64,000 bases of DNA from Rubinisphaera margarita (GCF_022267515.1 NZ_JAKFGB010000015.1:1-64000); one strand, 5' to 3'; positions 8,832 through 18,213 are shown, counted from the stretch's first letter. Notes: generated from the sequence alone by a model not told the origin. A program made the numbers and translations.

Positions 8832-9692
8832 ATGAATGTGCCACCTCCGCTTTCCCGCTTTCTGCTGCTGCTCAATGCGTTGAGTCTCGATGCGCCGCTG
8901 GCAGCCATCGCATGGCAGGATCTGGCGGCTCGGCACTTTGGCGTACACGTGCTGTGGACGGAGCGTCTGCTGCTGTTGCTGGGAACCTGGCTGGTCTACT
9001 GTGGTGATCGATTGCTTGATACGGTCTTCACAGACCAGAACCACGCCCTGATTGGACGGCACCTGTTCGTGCGACAAAAACGGGGACCGCTGCTCGTCGT
9101 CTGGTTGATTCTCGCTCTCGTTGCAGGCGTGTTGATTGAAGAGACCGTCAACGGAAATGACCTGCGGGCAGGGATTGCGCTCGTGTTTACGCTTGCCGCT
9201 TACTTTCTGATCTGTCTTCGCTGGCCTCAGTTCCGGTTCTATCTCCCTCGGGAACTGGTAGTGAGCGTGTACTTTCTGGCCGCGATCGTTTTCTTTCCAG
9301 CGATTCATGCCACGGGAGACTGGTTCGGCATCATTGCGACGCCGTTTTGCGGCGTCTGTCTCGTCCTGGCTTTTCTGAACTGCCTGGGCATCTCGTGCTG
9401 GGAAGCGATTGAGGACGGGCAGGCAGGCGAGTGGACGATGGCGACGCGCAATCCGTGGATCGTGGAGAAGTACCGTTATCTCGCTCTGTTCGCGGCCGGT
9501 GTGCTGGGAGGGATGCTGTTAGGCGGGCCGTTGCCGGCGGAGTTTGAAGCGGGGGCGATGCTGGCCGCTCTGCTGCTCGCGGCTCTGGATGTAGTGCCGG
9601 TTTCGAGAGAACTGAAACCGGTGCTGGCAGATCTCATCCTGATCGTGCCGTGGCTGATCGTCAGTGCGGTGTCGGCAGCCGGACTTGCGTGA
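8832..9692 (+). CDS. Polytopic membrane protein, UbiA-like appearance
   Basis: A 286-aa integral membrane protein with about eight hydrophobic segments: roughly residues 10-28, 42-58, 86-104, 112-130, 140-155, 160-180, 216-236 and 244-284. Near residues 55-65 VYCGDRLLDT recalls the aspartate-rich loop of UbiA-type prenyltransferases, and a second acidic loop (CWEAIEDGQAGEW) lies at about 194-206. This is suggestive only; I cannot assign a substrate. ATG 8832 directly follows an in-frame GTG, so either may initiate. Its 3' end overlaps the convergent ClpP-like gene by about 30 bp. Confidence 0.55.
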   Translation: MNVPPPLSRFLLLLNALSLDAPLAAIAWQDLAARHFGVHVLWTERLLLLLGTWLVYCGDRLLDTVFTDQNHALIGRHLFVRQKRGPLLVVWLILALVAGVLIEETVNGNDLRAGIALVFTLAAYFLICLRWPQFRFYLPRELVVSVYFLAAIVFFPAIHATGDWFGIIATPFCGVCLVLAFLNCLGISCWEAIEDGQAGEWTMATRNPWIVEKYRYLALFAAGVLGGMLLGGPLPAEFEAGAMLAALLLAALDVVPVSRELKPVLADLILIVPWLIVSAVSAAGLA

Positions 9693-10293
9693 GATCGCTT
9701 CCCGGTTCGATCAGCTCGGCAACACCGGCTCCAGCGAGTTCTGAGCCGGAGACGAAGCGTCCGGGGATTGACCAGGAAGTCAGCAGTTTCCGGTCGAGCG
9801 GGAACATCTCAGCCATGAGCCGCTCGCACGTTTCCTGTACGTCTTTGAAATGCCGCGTCCACTCAGCCGCTTCCTCAAGACGCACGTTCTCTTCGCTCTC
9901 CCATTTCATGGGATGGAACAGATGGGTCGAGAAGGGCATCACATACCGCCTGCGGCAGGCGGCGAATGGAAGCAGGGCTGCCGACGAGCATTCACCAAGC
10001 ACGACTCCTGTCGCTTTCAGATTGCGAAGCTGAATGAGCGATAGCAGCGACAACGCCGTATAGACGCTGCCTCCATTGGAGTCGAAGTAGATGGTGCCGG
10101 AACTGTTGAGAGGCAATTCGACGATGGCTTCGAGGAGTTCGACGTGCCGATCGTTGAAGTCACCGGCGATCAGCAGTTCCCACGGTCCGCTGGTCTCTTT
10201 TCGAGAAGACTGGGCGGCCGGCGCGGGAGCAGAACGAAAGGTGGGGCGAAACGCCGGGGCGTCGGCGCGGGGGCGAGAATTCTTCCGACTCAT
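9661..10293 (-). CDS. ClpP-like serine protease homologue
   Basis: A 210-aa protein of the ClpP/crotonase fold. After a basic, disordered N-terminus (residues 1-35) come LLIAGDFNDRHVELLEAIVE and IYFDSNGGSVYTALSLL, the S-x-G-G turn of ClpP. A candidate nucleophile serine lies in GECSSAALLPFAA (about 106-108) and a candidate histidine in FSTHLFHPM (about 128-132), matching ClpP order. ATG 10293 overlaps the stop of the upstream gene as ATGA, so the two are translationally coupled; a longer frame to 10344 lies inside that gene. It is too divergent to be the housekeeping ClpP. The partner is a membrane-anchored protein, so a role in envelope quality control is possible but inferred. Confidence 0.7.
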   Translation of the reverse strand: MSRKNSRPRADAPAFRPTFRSAPAPAAQSSRKETSGPWELLIAGDFNDRHVELLEAIVELPLNSSGTIYFDSNGGSVYTALSLLSLIQLRNLKATGVVLGECSSAALLPFAACRRRYVMPFSTHLFHPMKWESEENVRLEEAAEWTRHFKDVQETCERLMAEMFPLDRKLLTSWSIPGRFVSGSELAGAGVAELIEPGSDLTQVRLPTPH

Positions 10294-10937
10294 TTGCTGA
10301 GCGTTGCCAGTACGTTTCGAGGAATTTCTTCGAGGTGTTTCCACAGGTGCTTCGTTTCGCCATCCAAGTCAACGAGATGCAGTTCGGATTTGGAGAGCTT
10401 TGCCACGATCTGCCGCTGCTCCGAGCCCCACATCTTCTTCACGTATTCCAGACTTTTCGCCGGCCCACCCCCGACGATCTTGAAGACGACATGCTGCCGG
10501 GCAGGTTCGTAAGACCAGTTGTATTCGATCTTCAGCTTCGAGCCAACGAACATGCTGGCGAATGCGTTGGCGTGAAAGTAGATCGTCGCCGTCCCGTCAT
10601 CGCGAACAGTGAGATACCGGTCGCCGTAGTATTCCGACTTCCAGGCACCGACCACAATCTTCTCGATCTGTTCGGTGCTGAGTTCGTCCGGCGGCACGGC
10701 GGAATCGGGCAGGGTGAGCGACGTGGAATCGGTCGAGGTCTGATCCGGCGGCGGAAGCGGTGCATCCAGCGGATCCTGAGCGGGCACGCCTCGATCGGGC
10801 GGCAACTCTTCGACCGCTTCCTGTCGCATGGCGTTCCAGAAAATGAACCCCAGCATCGCCAGGATAACGAGGGGGATGCCCACGGTTCTAAGTTTTCGCC
10901 AGCGGGCGAGCGGCGGAGATGATTCGTTATCCGTCAC
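10290..10937 (-). CDS. Membrane-anchored protein coupled to ClpP-like protease
   Basis: A 215-aa protein with a short basic cytoplasmic N-terminus, one transmembrane helix at about residues 19-37 (VGIPLVILAMLGFIFWNAM), a proline/serine/threonine-rich linker (about 45-85) and a compact C-terminal domain (about 88-215). That domain contains IVVGAWKSEYYGDRYLTV, TATIYFHANAF and LHLVDLDGETKHLWK, reminiscent of lipocalin-like small beta barrels. I do not recognise a named family. It is the first gene of a two-gene minus-strand operon, sharing 4 bp with the ClpP-like gene, which suggests they act together at the inner membrane. Confidence 0.65.
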   Translation of the reverse strand: MTDNESSPPLARWRKLRTVGIPLVILAMLGFIFWNAMRQEAVEELPPDRGVPAQDPLDAPLPPPDQTSTDSTSLTLPDSAVPPDELSTEQIEKIVVGAWKSEYYGDRYLTVRDDGTATIYFHANAFASMFVGSKLKIEYNWSYEPARQHVVFKIVGGGPAKSLEYVKKMWGSEQRQIVAKLSKSELHLVDLDGETKHLWKHLEEIPRNVLATLSK

Positions 10938-11089
10938 AGATCACTTCCTCCAAATTGACGAGAACCCCGGATGGGGCGATTCTGGTAACCAGTCCAAAAT
11001 TGTAGACTAATCCGGTGCGGGTGTCACTCCGGCTCCCCGAAGCGTCGCAGGGATCGCCCTGTATTGAGCTGAGTAAGAGAAGCGGCATT

Positions 11090-12106
11090 ATGAGCATTGA
11101 CTGGGCATCCTTAGAAGATCTCCTGAGAAATAATGAGTCCTTTGTCCTGACGAGCCATGTGCGACCCGACGCCGATGCGCTCGGTTCCGAACTGGCTCTG
11201 GCCGGGATGCTGGAGTCCTGGGGGAAACAGGTTCATATCATCAACCCCGGCGCAACGCCGGCTCATCTCCAGTTTCTGGATCCGGAGAGCAAGGTCTCCG
11301 CGCTACATACTCATCCTGACCGTGCAGAACTCATCCGCAAATGCGATGCCCATATCGTGCTCGATACCAGTGCCTGGATTCAGTTGGGCGAAGTCGGCAA
11401 GGTGATGAGTCGCAGCGATTCGACGAAAATCGTGATCGACCATCACGTCAGCTCCGACGATCTGCAGGCGGTCGAATTCAAGGATACCACCTCGCCGGCG
11501 ACCGGATGTCTGGTCTACGAGCTGATGACATTCTGCGAGTATACTCCCACGATGCAGGAGGCCAGCAGTCTGTACTGTGCGATCGCAACCGATACGGGCT
11601 GGTTCCGCTTCCCGGCCACGAACCCGGTCACGATGCGTATCGGCGGGGAATTGATCGCAGCCGGGGCGAATCCGGCTCAGCTGTATAACAGGCTCTACGA
11701 ACAGGGTTCCGTGGAACGTCTGAAGCTTTCCGGCCTGGCTTTACAGCGAGTCAGCCTCGCCTGCGACGACCTGCTGGTTTACACCTACGTGACCCAGGCA
11801 GACTTCGCAGCGACGAAAGCTCACCCGGCGGATACCGAGAATCTGGTCAACGAATGCATGCGGATCAAAGGGACCCAGGCCGCGTTTATTCTGGTTGAAC
11901 AGCCGAACCGACAGCTGAAGGCCAGCCTGCGCAGCCGGGAGAGCGTCGATGTGACGCCGGTTGCTGAGCATTTCGGAGGCGGAGGACATCGTCAGGCCTC
12001 CGGAGCAATGCTGCCTGGCCCAATTGACCAGGCGATTGAGAAGCTGGTGGAGCTGTTTGCTGTTCAGCTGAAACTCGCGGGCGTGGAACCAACCGTCCAG
12101 AAATGA
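11090..12106 (+). CDS. nrnA: DHH/DHHA1 phosphoesterase, NrnA-like
   Basis: A 338-aa bifunctional oligoribonuclease/pAp-phosphatase-type protein. Short RNA oligonucleotides and 3'-phosphoadenosine 5'-phosphate are the usual substrates of NrnA. DHH-domain motifs are all visible: SHVRPDADALGSE near residues 22-34, a conserved aspartate in IVLDTSAW, VIDHHVSSD at about 117-125, and ATDTGWFRFP. The DHHA1 domain ends with the signature EHFGGGGHRQASGAM at about 290-304. Length fits the family (310-340 aa). ATG 11090 (MSIDW) was chosen over an upstream in-frame start at 11015 because it begins at the conserved domain edge; the Shine-Dalgarno is weak. It probably recycles nanoRNA; c-di-AMP/pApA turnover is also known for this family. 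Confidence 0.88.
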   Translation: MSIDWASLEDLLRNNESFVLTSHVRPDADALGSELALAGMLESWGKQVHIINPGATPAHLQFLDPESKVSALHTHPDRAELIRKCDAHIVLDTSAWIQLGEVGKVMSRSDSTKIVIDHHVSSDDLQAVEFKDTTSPATGCLVYELMTFCEYTPTMQEASSLYCAIATDTGWFRFPATNPVTMRIGGELIAAGANPAQLYNRLYEQGSVERLKLSGLALQRVSLACDDLLVYTYVTQADFAATKAHPADTENLVNECMRIKGTQAAFILVEQPNRQLKASLRSRESVDVTPVAEHFGGGGHRQASGAMLPGPIDQAIEKLVELFAVQLKLAGVEPTVQK

Positions 12107-12141
12107 GCGATCGAAGCGCAATTTGACCGCTCGGAAAGCGG

Positions 12142-12459
12142 TCAGGCGCCGACCTTATCGCGGTAATCAGGCTGAGCCTGCAGCTCGGGGAAACGATCCC
12201 GGTACATCCAGCGATGCCACCAAGTCGCCTTTTTGAGACTCGGGTCATCCTCTAGAATCTCGCGAGTCTTGCCTCGGCGAGTCTGCACCACCAGCGTGCC
12301 ATCATCGCGAATCTCGCGGATTACCCAGAACTTCTCGACGACGTAGTTGTACTGATCTCCATGGGCACTCGGGCTCACCTTCGTTGCGCGCAACGTCGGG
12401 TGGGATGACTGTTTGGTCATCAGATAAATCACGTGATCGCCCACCTGGAACTGATTCAT
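12142..12459 (-). CDS. Small conserved hypothetical protein, 105 aa
   Basis: A 105-aa soluble protein. Its first half (FQVGDHVIYLMTKQSSHP, then YNYVVEKFWVIREI and GTLVVQTRRGKTREI) looks like a small SH3-like or KOW-like beta barrel that would handle a compact ligand. The C-terminal 30 residues are rich in W, R and D (ATWWHRWMYRDRFPEL). GAGGTG lies 11 nt before ATG 12459. I do not recognise the family and infer no function. It converges on nrnA across a 35-bp gap. Confidence 0.6.
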   Translation of the reverse strand: MNQFQVGDHVIYLMTKQSSHPTLRATKVSPSAHGDQYNYVVEKFWVIREIRDDGTLVVQTRRGKTREILEDDPSLKKATWWHRWMYRDRFPELQAQPDYRDKVGA

Positions 12460-12607
12460 CGCGGTATTTTCACCTCGCCGTTTTATTTCAAGAGACAGAA
12501 ATCAGCAATCAGTCATTCTAGATGTCTTTCCCGGCCTTGAAAAGATGATGTTTGCCTCGATTATACGAAATTCCTGCGGAATACAGGATAAACATGAACT
12601 TAGCCAT

Positions 12608-12621
12608 GGGTAAATCTACCC
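12608..12621. promoter_or_regulatory. GGGTA-N4-TACCC dyad upstream of glycosidase
   Basis: GGGTAAATCTACCC, a perfect 5-bp dyad, lies about 60 bp before the start of the beta-propeller hydrolase at 12682. Almost the same 14-mer (GGGTAATTCTACCC) occurs at 55438-55451 upstream of bamA. A shared regulator-binding site is a hypothesis. Confidence 0.3.
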
Positions 12622-12681
12622 GTTTTACGCGGTCGCATCTCTCCCCTCCCTTTCTGAACTCTCTTCTTCGAGTCGACGGTC

Positions 12682-14262
12682 ATGTACAACAGCTTCGTTA
12701 GTCACTTCAAAACCATGGGGGATGTCGACGTCCTCTGGCACGACGGCGTCTACCATTTGTTCCACCTCGTTTTGCCCAACCACGATTTCATTGCGCATGC
12801 AACCAGCAAAGACGGGCTGAACTGGAAGCGAATTGAAAACGCGCTGTTCATCGGCGACCCGGGAAACTGGGACGACTACATGCTCTGGACAATGCATGTC
12901 TCCCCCGATCCCCATGAGCGGGGCTGGTGGCGGATGTTTTACACCGGGTTGTCCCTGGATGATCAGGGTTCGCTGCAGCGCATCGGAATCGCCCGCAGTC
13001 GCGATCTGATTCACTGGGAGAAGTTCAAGGACTCCTCGAACAAGAGCTCGGCCGGCGTCCCCTGCGATGCAAACTATGTCCCTCTCTGTTCCAAACTCCC
13101 CTACTACGAGCAGAAGCCGGCGGCTGATCATGCCTGGGTCAGTTTCCGCGATCCCTACTATTTTCAGCACGAAGGCCAGGGCTACCTGGCCATGGCCGCC
13201 CGGGTTCCGTTCGGTCCCAGCATTCGACGAGGCTGTGTCGGCCTGGCCAGGGAGACCTCGCCGCATTGCTTCGAACTCGTGGAACCGCTGCATCACCCGG
13301 GCCAGTACGATGATATTGAGGTCCCGAATCTGCTGAAGTTCGACGGTCGGTATTACCTCATCGGCAGCATCCGCGAAGATGCCAAGATCCGCTACTGGTA
13401 CTCGAACAGCCTGGACGGACCCTGGAGCAACTATTACGACAACGTTCTGCTCGCAGCCGGGAACTACGCGGGCCGTGTGAGCTGGGATGATCGCGGGCCA
13501 CTGCTCTGGAATTTCTATACGCCGGATGCCGAAGTCCGAAATCGTAAGAATCTGATGCCGCCCCCGAAACGGATCGTCCAACTCGACGATGGTCGCCTCG
13601 CGGTTCGCTCCATCGAAGCCTTTGACGACATCGTGGAAAGCACGTTCACGCACCGGGAGCTCAACCCGATCGCGGCTCTTTACAGCAAGTTCGACAGCCA
13701 GGTCGCCTTCGATGATGGTTCCGAAAGCTACGAGGTCAACTGCAATGGAGGGTTCCAGGGCTTCCTGTTCTCCCCGATCTTCAAAGGCTTTCGGCTGAAG
13801 ACGCGGTTGCGGCTTTCCGGGCTGGGCAAATGCGGGCTTCTGTTTCGTGTCGATCCGGAATCGAGCGACGGCTACCACCTGTCTCTCGATCTCATTAAAG
13901 GGGTCGCGCAGCTGCGGGCCTGGGGGCATCGGAACGAACCCGATTCCGAGCAGGCTTTCCAGTATCAGCGACTGCAGGCCGCCTACTGGCGGAATACGGA
14001 CAAGCTGGAATTCGACATTACGCTATTGTGTCTGAACACCTACATCGAATTCGCGATCGATGACAACGTGCTGCTCAGTCTATCGGATGAAACGTTTAGC
14101 GAAGGGCATCTGGGCGTGTATGTCGAATCGGCGACCGTCGTGCTCGAGAATCCGACCGTCGAAATCCTGCACACGCCGGAACATCCTACGGACGATCTCC
14201 CGATGGGTTCGAAGGACGCGGCCCCGATCCCCCGTCCGAATGACCCGACGTCCGGGCAATGA
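12682..14262 (+). CDS. GH32/GH43-like beta-propeller glycoside hydrolase
   Basis: A 526-aa protein without signal peptide. Residues about 10-310 look like a five-bladed beta-propeller of the GH32/43/68 clan: DVLWHDGVYHLFHLVLPNHD at the start (candidate catalytic aspartate), a FRDPYYF motif at about 155-161 (the R-D-P triad of GH32) and DDIEVPNLLKFDGRYYLI at about 210-227 with a candidate acid glutamate in EVP. Residues about 345-510 are a jelly-roll module (GFLFSPIFKGF, CGLLFRVDPESSDGYHLSLD), as in GH32 C-terminal and DUF1080 domains. This predicts action on fructosides or related glycans, probably intracellular. Substrate cannot be told from the sequence. Its last 77 bp overlap the convergent AtpZ-like gene. 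Confidence 0.72.
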   Translation: MYNSFVSHFKTMGDVDVLWHDGVYHLFHLVLPNHDFIAHATSKDGLNWKRIENALFIGDPGNWDDYMLWTMHVSPDPHERGWWRMFYTGLSLDDQGSLQRIGIARSRDLIHWEKFKDSSNKSSAGVPCDANYVPLCSKLPYYEQKPAADHAWVSFRDPYYFQHEGQGYLAMAARVPFGPSIRRGCVGLARETSPHCFELVEPLHHPGQYDDIEVPNLLKFDGRYYLIGSIREDAKIRYWYSNSLDGPWSNYYDNVLLAAGNYAGRVSWDDRGPLLWNFYTPDAEVRNRKNLMPPPKRIVQLDDGRLAVRSIEAFDDIVESTFTHRELNPIAALYSKFDSQVAFDDGSESYEVNCNGGFQGFLFSPIFKGFRLKTRLRLSGLGKCGLLFRVDPESSDGYHLSLDLIKGVAQLRAWGHRNEPDSEQAFQYQRLQAAYWRNTDKLEFDITLLCLNTYIEFAIDDNVLLSLSDETFSEGHLGVYVESATVVLENPTVEILHTPEHPTDDLPMGSKDAAPIPRPNDPTSGQ

Positions 14263-14482
14263 GATAGCGGATCCCCAGAAACGCTCCGCCGGCAAACCCG
14301 AAAAAGCCTAAAATCCGAGTGTCGAAGTACTGGTCAAGAGCGTAGCCGATGCCGCCGCAGAGCAGCATGATGCAGACAGACGTCGTCACGTGAGAGACCG
14401 TTCGCATCGCTTCGCGGATGGAAGAAGCCATGCTGTCATCCCTCCGAGTCCGCGGCAGGGAATCGTGTTTGTTGTCAGTCAT
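14186..14482 (-). CDS. AtpZ/AtpI-like small membrane protein
   Basis: A 98-aa protein with two membrane helices (residues about 31-47 and 57-75, VTTSVCIMLLCGGIGYALD and ILGFFGFAGGAFLGIRYLI) joined by a short loop. This matches the AtpZ/AtpI-like family that assists ATP synthase c-ring assembly or ion uptake. Here it stands alone, with no atp genes in the window. ATG 14482 (MTDNKHDS) was chosen because the helices then lie at normal positions; longer in-frame starts reach 14575. The gene's 3' end overlaps the convergent glycosidase by 77 bp, which is unusual for this loosely packed region. Confidence 0.6.
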   Translation of the reverse strand: MTDNKHDSLPRTRRDDSMASSIREAMRTVSHVTTSVCIMLLCGGIGYALDQYFDTRILGFFGFAGGAFLGIRYLIARTSGHSDGGSGPRPSNPSGDRP

Positions 14483-14873
<391 letters not shown>

Positions 14874-16205
14874 ATGGCCGGACTGTTCGACAAGGCGGAG
14901 CAGAAACATCGCGATCAGGCTCGTCCCCTCGCGGCCCGCATGCGTCCGCAATCGCTCGACGAATTCGTCGGCCAGAAGCACATCCTCGGCGAAGGACGAC
15001 TGCTCCGCCGACTGCTTCACGCCAACCGCATCAGCTCGCTGATCTTCTACGGCCCGCCCGGCACCGGAAAGACTACGCTCGCTCAGCTGGTCGCCAATCA
15101 CACACAATCCCGCTGGTACTCGCTCAATGCCGCCTCGTGTGGGGTGAAGGACGTTCGAGCCGTGCTCGAAGAAGCCGGCGATGAACTGGCCGCGACCGGC
15201 CGCCGGACCATTCTCTTCGTCGATGAACTGCACCACTTCAGCAAGACGCAGCAGGATGTGCTTCTGCCGGATCTCGAACGGGGCACGGTGATTTTCATCG
15301 GAGCGACGACGGACAATCCGTACTTCGCGCTCGTATCGCCATTGCTGAGCAGAAGCCAGATCTTCGAGTTCGAACAGATCACCGCCGCCGACATCATCAG
15401 TCTGCTCCAACGCGCCCTCGTTGATCGGGAACGAGGACTGGGAACTTCCAACGTCGGCGCGACCGATGAAGCGCTGGAGTTCCTCGCCCAGGGAGCCGAT
15501 GGCGATGCCCGACGGGCGTTGAATGCACTTGAAGTCGCCGTCCTGTCCGTCGCGGAGATGGAAGGGCAGGACCGGCTCGTGACGCTGGATGTCGCCGAAG
15601 AGTCGATGCAGCGAAAAGCGATTCGCTACGACGGCACGGGCGACGAGCACTACGATGTCGCCAGCGCGTTCATCAAGAGTATTCGCGGCTCCGATCCAGA
15701 CGCCGCCATCTACTGGATGGCCCGCATGCTCGAAGCCGGAGAGCCGCCACGGTTTATCGCCCGACGATTGATGATCGCCGCCTCCGAAGACATCGGCAAC
15801 GCCGATCCCCAGGGGCTGGTGATCGCCACGGCTGCGGCGCAGGCGACGGAAATGGTCGGCATGCCCGAGTGCCGGATCATCCTCGCGCAGGCCGCCACGT
15901 ATCTCGCCTGTGCTCCCAAATCGAATGCCTCCTACGCGGCGGTTAACGCGGCGATCTCCGATGTTCAACATCGTGAGATTCTGCCCGTGCCGATGCAGCT
16001 CAAAGATCGTCACTATCAGGGGGCAAAACAGTTGGGACATGGCGAAGGATATCGGTATCCTCATGATGCCCCCTCCGGCTGGGTCGATCAGGATTATCTG
16101 GGGGCAGACCGGACGTACTACGAACCGGTCGATCGCGGCTACGAACGGCGAATTCGCCAGAGGATGCAGGAATTACGGGAGCACGGAGGTGAGCACCATG
16201 AGTAA
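14874..16205 (+). CDS. rarA: Replication-associated recombination protein A
   Basis: A 443-aa RarA/MgsA AAA+ ATPase (WRNIP1 family) that acts on stalled replication forks. Walker A is GPPGTGKTT at residues 60-68. Walker B/sensor is LFVDELHHF at 115-122, a variant of the usual DEIHRF. GATTDNPYFALVSPLLSR at about 143-160 is the family signature. The C-terminal MgsA domain is visible as SDPDAAIYWMARMLEAGE, SEDIGNADP and the final RYPHD segment. Length is normal for the family. It is followed after 66 bp on the same strand by a protein with a DisA-like domain; a shared role in sensing DNA or nucleotide stress is tempting but only inferred. Confidence 0.93.
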   Translation: MAGLFDKAEQKHRDQARPLAARMRPQSLDEFVGQKHILGEGRLLRRLLHANRISSLIFYGPPGTGKTTLAQLVANHTQSRWYSLNAASCGVKDVRAVLEEAGDELAATGRRTILFVDELHHFSKTQQDVLLPDLERGTVIFIGATTDNPYFALVSPLLSRSQIFEFEQITAADIISLLQRALVDRERGLGTSNVGATDEALEFLAQGADGDARRALNALEVAVLSVAEMEGQDRLVTLDVAEESMQRKAIRYDGTGDEHYDVASAFIKSIRGSDPDAAIYWMARMLEAGEPPRFIARRLMIAASEDIGNADPQGLVIATAAAQATEMVGMPECRIILAQAATYLACAPKSNASYAAVNAAISDVQHREILPVPMQLKDRHYQGAKQLGHGEGYRYPHDAPSGWVDQDYLGADRTYYEPVDRGYERRIRQRMQELREHGGEHHE

Positions 16206-16271
16206 TTCAGAGATGTTTGGCCGAAGGTCACGGCCGGAACGGCAGTACGCTCTCCTCACGTCGAGACGAGC

Positions 16272-17591
16272 ATGAATCAGCAGATCCTGGGCATTGAACT
16301 GGCTCTCCGGGATCTGTTGCCGAGCGTTGAGACCGTTTCGCGGCAGTTGTCGGAACGCGATTTTCGCAGACGCTACGCCATCCCCTATTATCACGGGCAG
16401 ACCGCAGGCCGCTTTCACAGCGATCATCTCCTGCTGCTCTGGCTCCGTTACGGCGACCTTGTCTTCGTCATCGAAGCCCGGCGGGATACGCTGCCGTTCT
16501 CCCATGCCGAGCAGAAGCTTCTTCGCGGCTTCGAACGGGTCGTCGCCTCGCTGTATGTCACGCATCAGGCCCGTGTCACCCGCAGCGCGTTACGAATCGC
16601 AAGCTTCCATTCCTTCACCGAACTGATGGTTGCGCTCTACGTCTGGAACCGAAAAGCGCACACGTTCTGGACGCCAGTGCTGCTGATCAACCAGCTGCAG
16701 GAACTTGCGCTCGAACGGTATGAAGGGGCGCGGTGTACGTCGGGCTTCGTCTTCGTGGGCGACATCAATCCGTTCCTCGAAGACCTGGATGAGGATCTCT
16801 ATGTCTTCGAGCGGTTCAATCAGAACGTGTTGCTTCGGACGCGGTACTTCTCCAAGCCGGGTTCCTACCGGTACGTCGATGGCCGCAATGCGTTTTATGT
16901 GGTCGACAACCAGCAGGTCGTCCATGGCGTGGTTCGCTGCATGCAGCCGCGGCATTACGATATGGCGGCTCGGGTGTCGAACAATCATCTTTCCGGGATG
17001 CTGAATAATACACGGACTCGAACCTGGGTCGGCTACGTCGGCAATAACGACGACGTGAATATCGCGTTACCGAACGGGAAACAGCTTCGCTGCCACAAAC
17101 GGGCGTGGCATTTCATTGACCGGGATCTGCTGGTCAACGTGCTGCGAGAGCACGGGGCTTGTGAAGAACTGCTTCAAAGTCTGATTCCGACCCTGTTCGC
17201 CGTGTCCGACATGCGGAAAGGGACAGTCGTTCTGATTCCCGATGACGATGCCGCTCTCCCGCCCGAAGCCGGTCGGATCGACGACTCGCCACTGGGCCAG
17301 CAGCTCGCCGACAACGTCAATCAGACGAACTTCACAATTCTGGCCCGTCGCAATGCCGCCATCGGTTTGCTGACGTCAGACGGATTGACCGTCGTTTCGC
17401 GCGAAGGGAAAGTCCTTCGCTGCGGGTCCATCATTGCGATGGATGCCTACGAAGTCTCGTTCCTTTCCGGCGGCGGCCGCACCCACGCCGCCCGAGCCGC
17501 CTCCCGGTACGGATACGTGATCAAAGTGTCCGAAGACGGCCCGGTCTCCCTGTACCGCAACGGCGAGTGCCTGCTGACGTACCGCTTCTGA
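16272..17591 (+). CDS. Protein with divergent DisA_N-like (diadenylate cyclase) domain
   Basis: A 439-aa cytosolic protein. The C-terminal 110 residues follow the diadenylate cyclase (DAC/DisA_N) pattern: LLTSDGLTVVSREGKVLRCG at about 367-386 in the place of the DGA motif, GGGRTHAARAAS at about 400-411 in place of GTRHRAA, then VIKVSEDGPVSLYRNGE for the V-S-E-E-x-G strand. Catalytic motifs are altered (SDG-L for DGA, RTH for RHR), so activity is uncertain; it could bind rather than make c-di-AMP. Residues 1-330 are an all-alpha/beta region resembling the sensor domains (DACN-type) that precede DAC domains in bacterial signalling or defence proteins; I cannot name the subtype. No membrane segments, unlike CdaA. 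It lies 66 bp after rarA, probably cotranscribed. Confidence 0.6.
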   Translation: MNQQILGIELALRDLLPSVETVSRQLSERDFRRRYAIPYYHGQTAGRFHSDHLLLLWLRYGDLVFVIEARRDTLPFSHAEQKLLRGFERVVASLYVTHQARVTRSALRIASFHSFTELMVALYVWNRKAHTFWTPVLLINQLQELALERYEGARCTSGFVFVGDINPFLEDLDEDLYVFERFNQNVLLRTRYFSKPGSYRYVDGRNAFYVVDNQQVVHGVVRCMQPRHYDMAARVSNNHLSGMLNNTRTRTWVGYVGNNDDVNIALPNGKQLRCHKRAWHFIDRDLLVNVLREHGACEELLQSLIPTLFAVSDMRKGTVVLIPDDDAALPPEAGRIDDSPLGQQLADNVNQTNFTILARRNAAIGLLTSDGLTVVSREGKVLRCGSIIAMDAYEVSFLSGGGRTHAARAASRYGYVIKVSEDGPVSLYRNGECLLTYRF

Positions 17592-18213
17592 GCGATGATC
17601 AACAGTAGTAGACTCCGCTTGGCGGCGGCATCGTGCGAATAATAGGCCAGGGTGAAGGAGAAATGCATGTGGAGCGCTTCGCAGGCCGTTGCTTCCAATG
17701 CGACACCCCGTGTTGGCAACTGTCGACCTCCCCGCTCGCAGAGTCGACCTCTTAACCCGAAACGTCAGTGAGGGACGTCCGCCAAACGCCTTCGCTCACG
17801 CGTCGGGTTAGGACGCCCACGGACGCAGCGGATGGGGCAATGAAATCGCGACGCGGCATTCCGGGGGGAGCGTCTAATTGCTGGGGAACGGTTGCAATGA
17901 TGAAGAGTTCACGGGTGGTTCGTCCGCCTTTGGCGGGCGGGTCGCGGAAGCGACAAGAGGCCGCGCCATCCGCGTTTTTTACGGGAATCGTTCGGTCCTC
18001 GTAGAGATCTCGCCCATGGCGCAGCCTCTTGTGACTTCGTCACCCGCCCGGGACGGACGGGCCACCCGTCGACGTTCTAACTCCTACTGGAAGCGTCGGC
18101 CTTAGAAGCATGCCACACGCATTTCCCCCTCACGCTAACCCTCTCCCCCAGGGGCGAGGGGACTTGCCTGCATCGAGCGTCTAATTGCTGGGAACGGTTG
18201 CGACGAGTTCGGG
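17592..18213. repeat. Repeat-rich intergenic DNA
   Basis: 622 bp without a supported gene. It contains a nearly exact direct repeat of about 27 bp (17868-17896 and 18175-18200, sharing GAGCGTCTAATTGCTGGG) bracketing about 280 bp, the GTGACTTCGTCAC palindrome at 18031-18043 followed by the inverted CCGCCCGGGACGG, and a run near 18125-18165 (CCCTCTCCCCCAGGGGCGAG) typical of dispersed planctomycete intergenic repeats. The bracketed block may be an inserted non-coding element. Confidence 0.5.

Noticed and set aside
12625..13929. 434-aa minus-strand frame
   Set aside because: Antisense to the beta-propeller glycosidase, which has family motifs.
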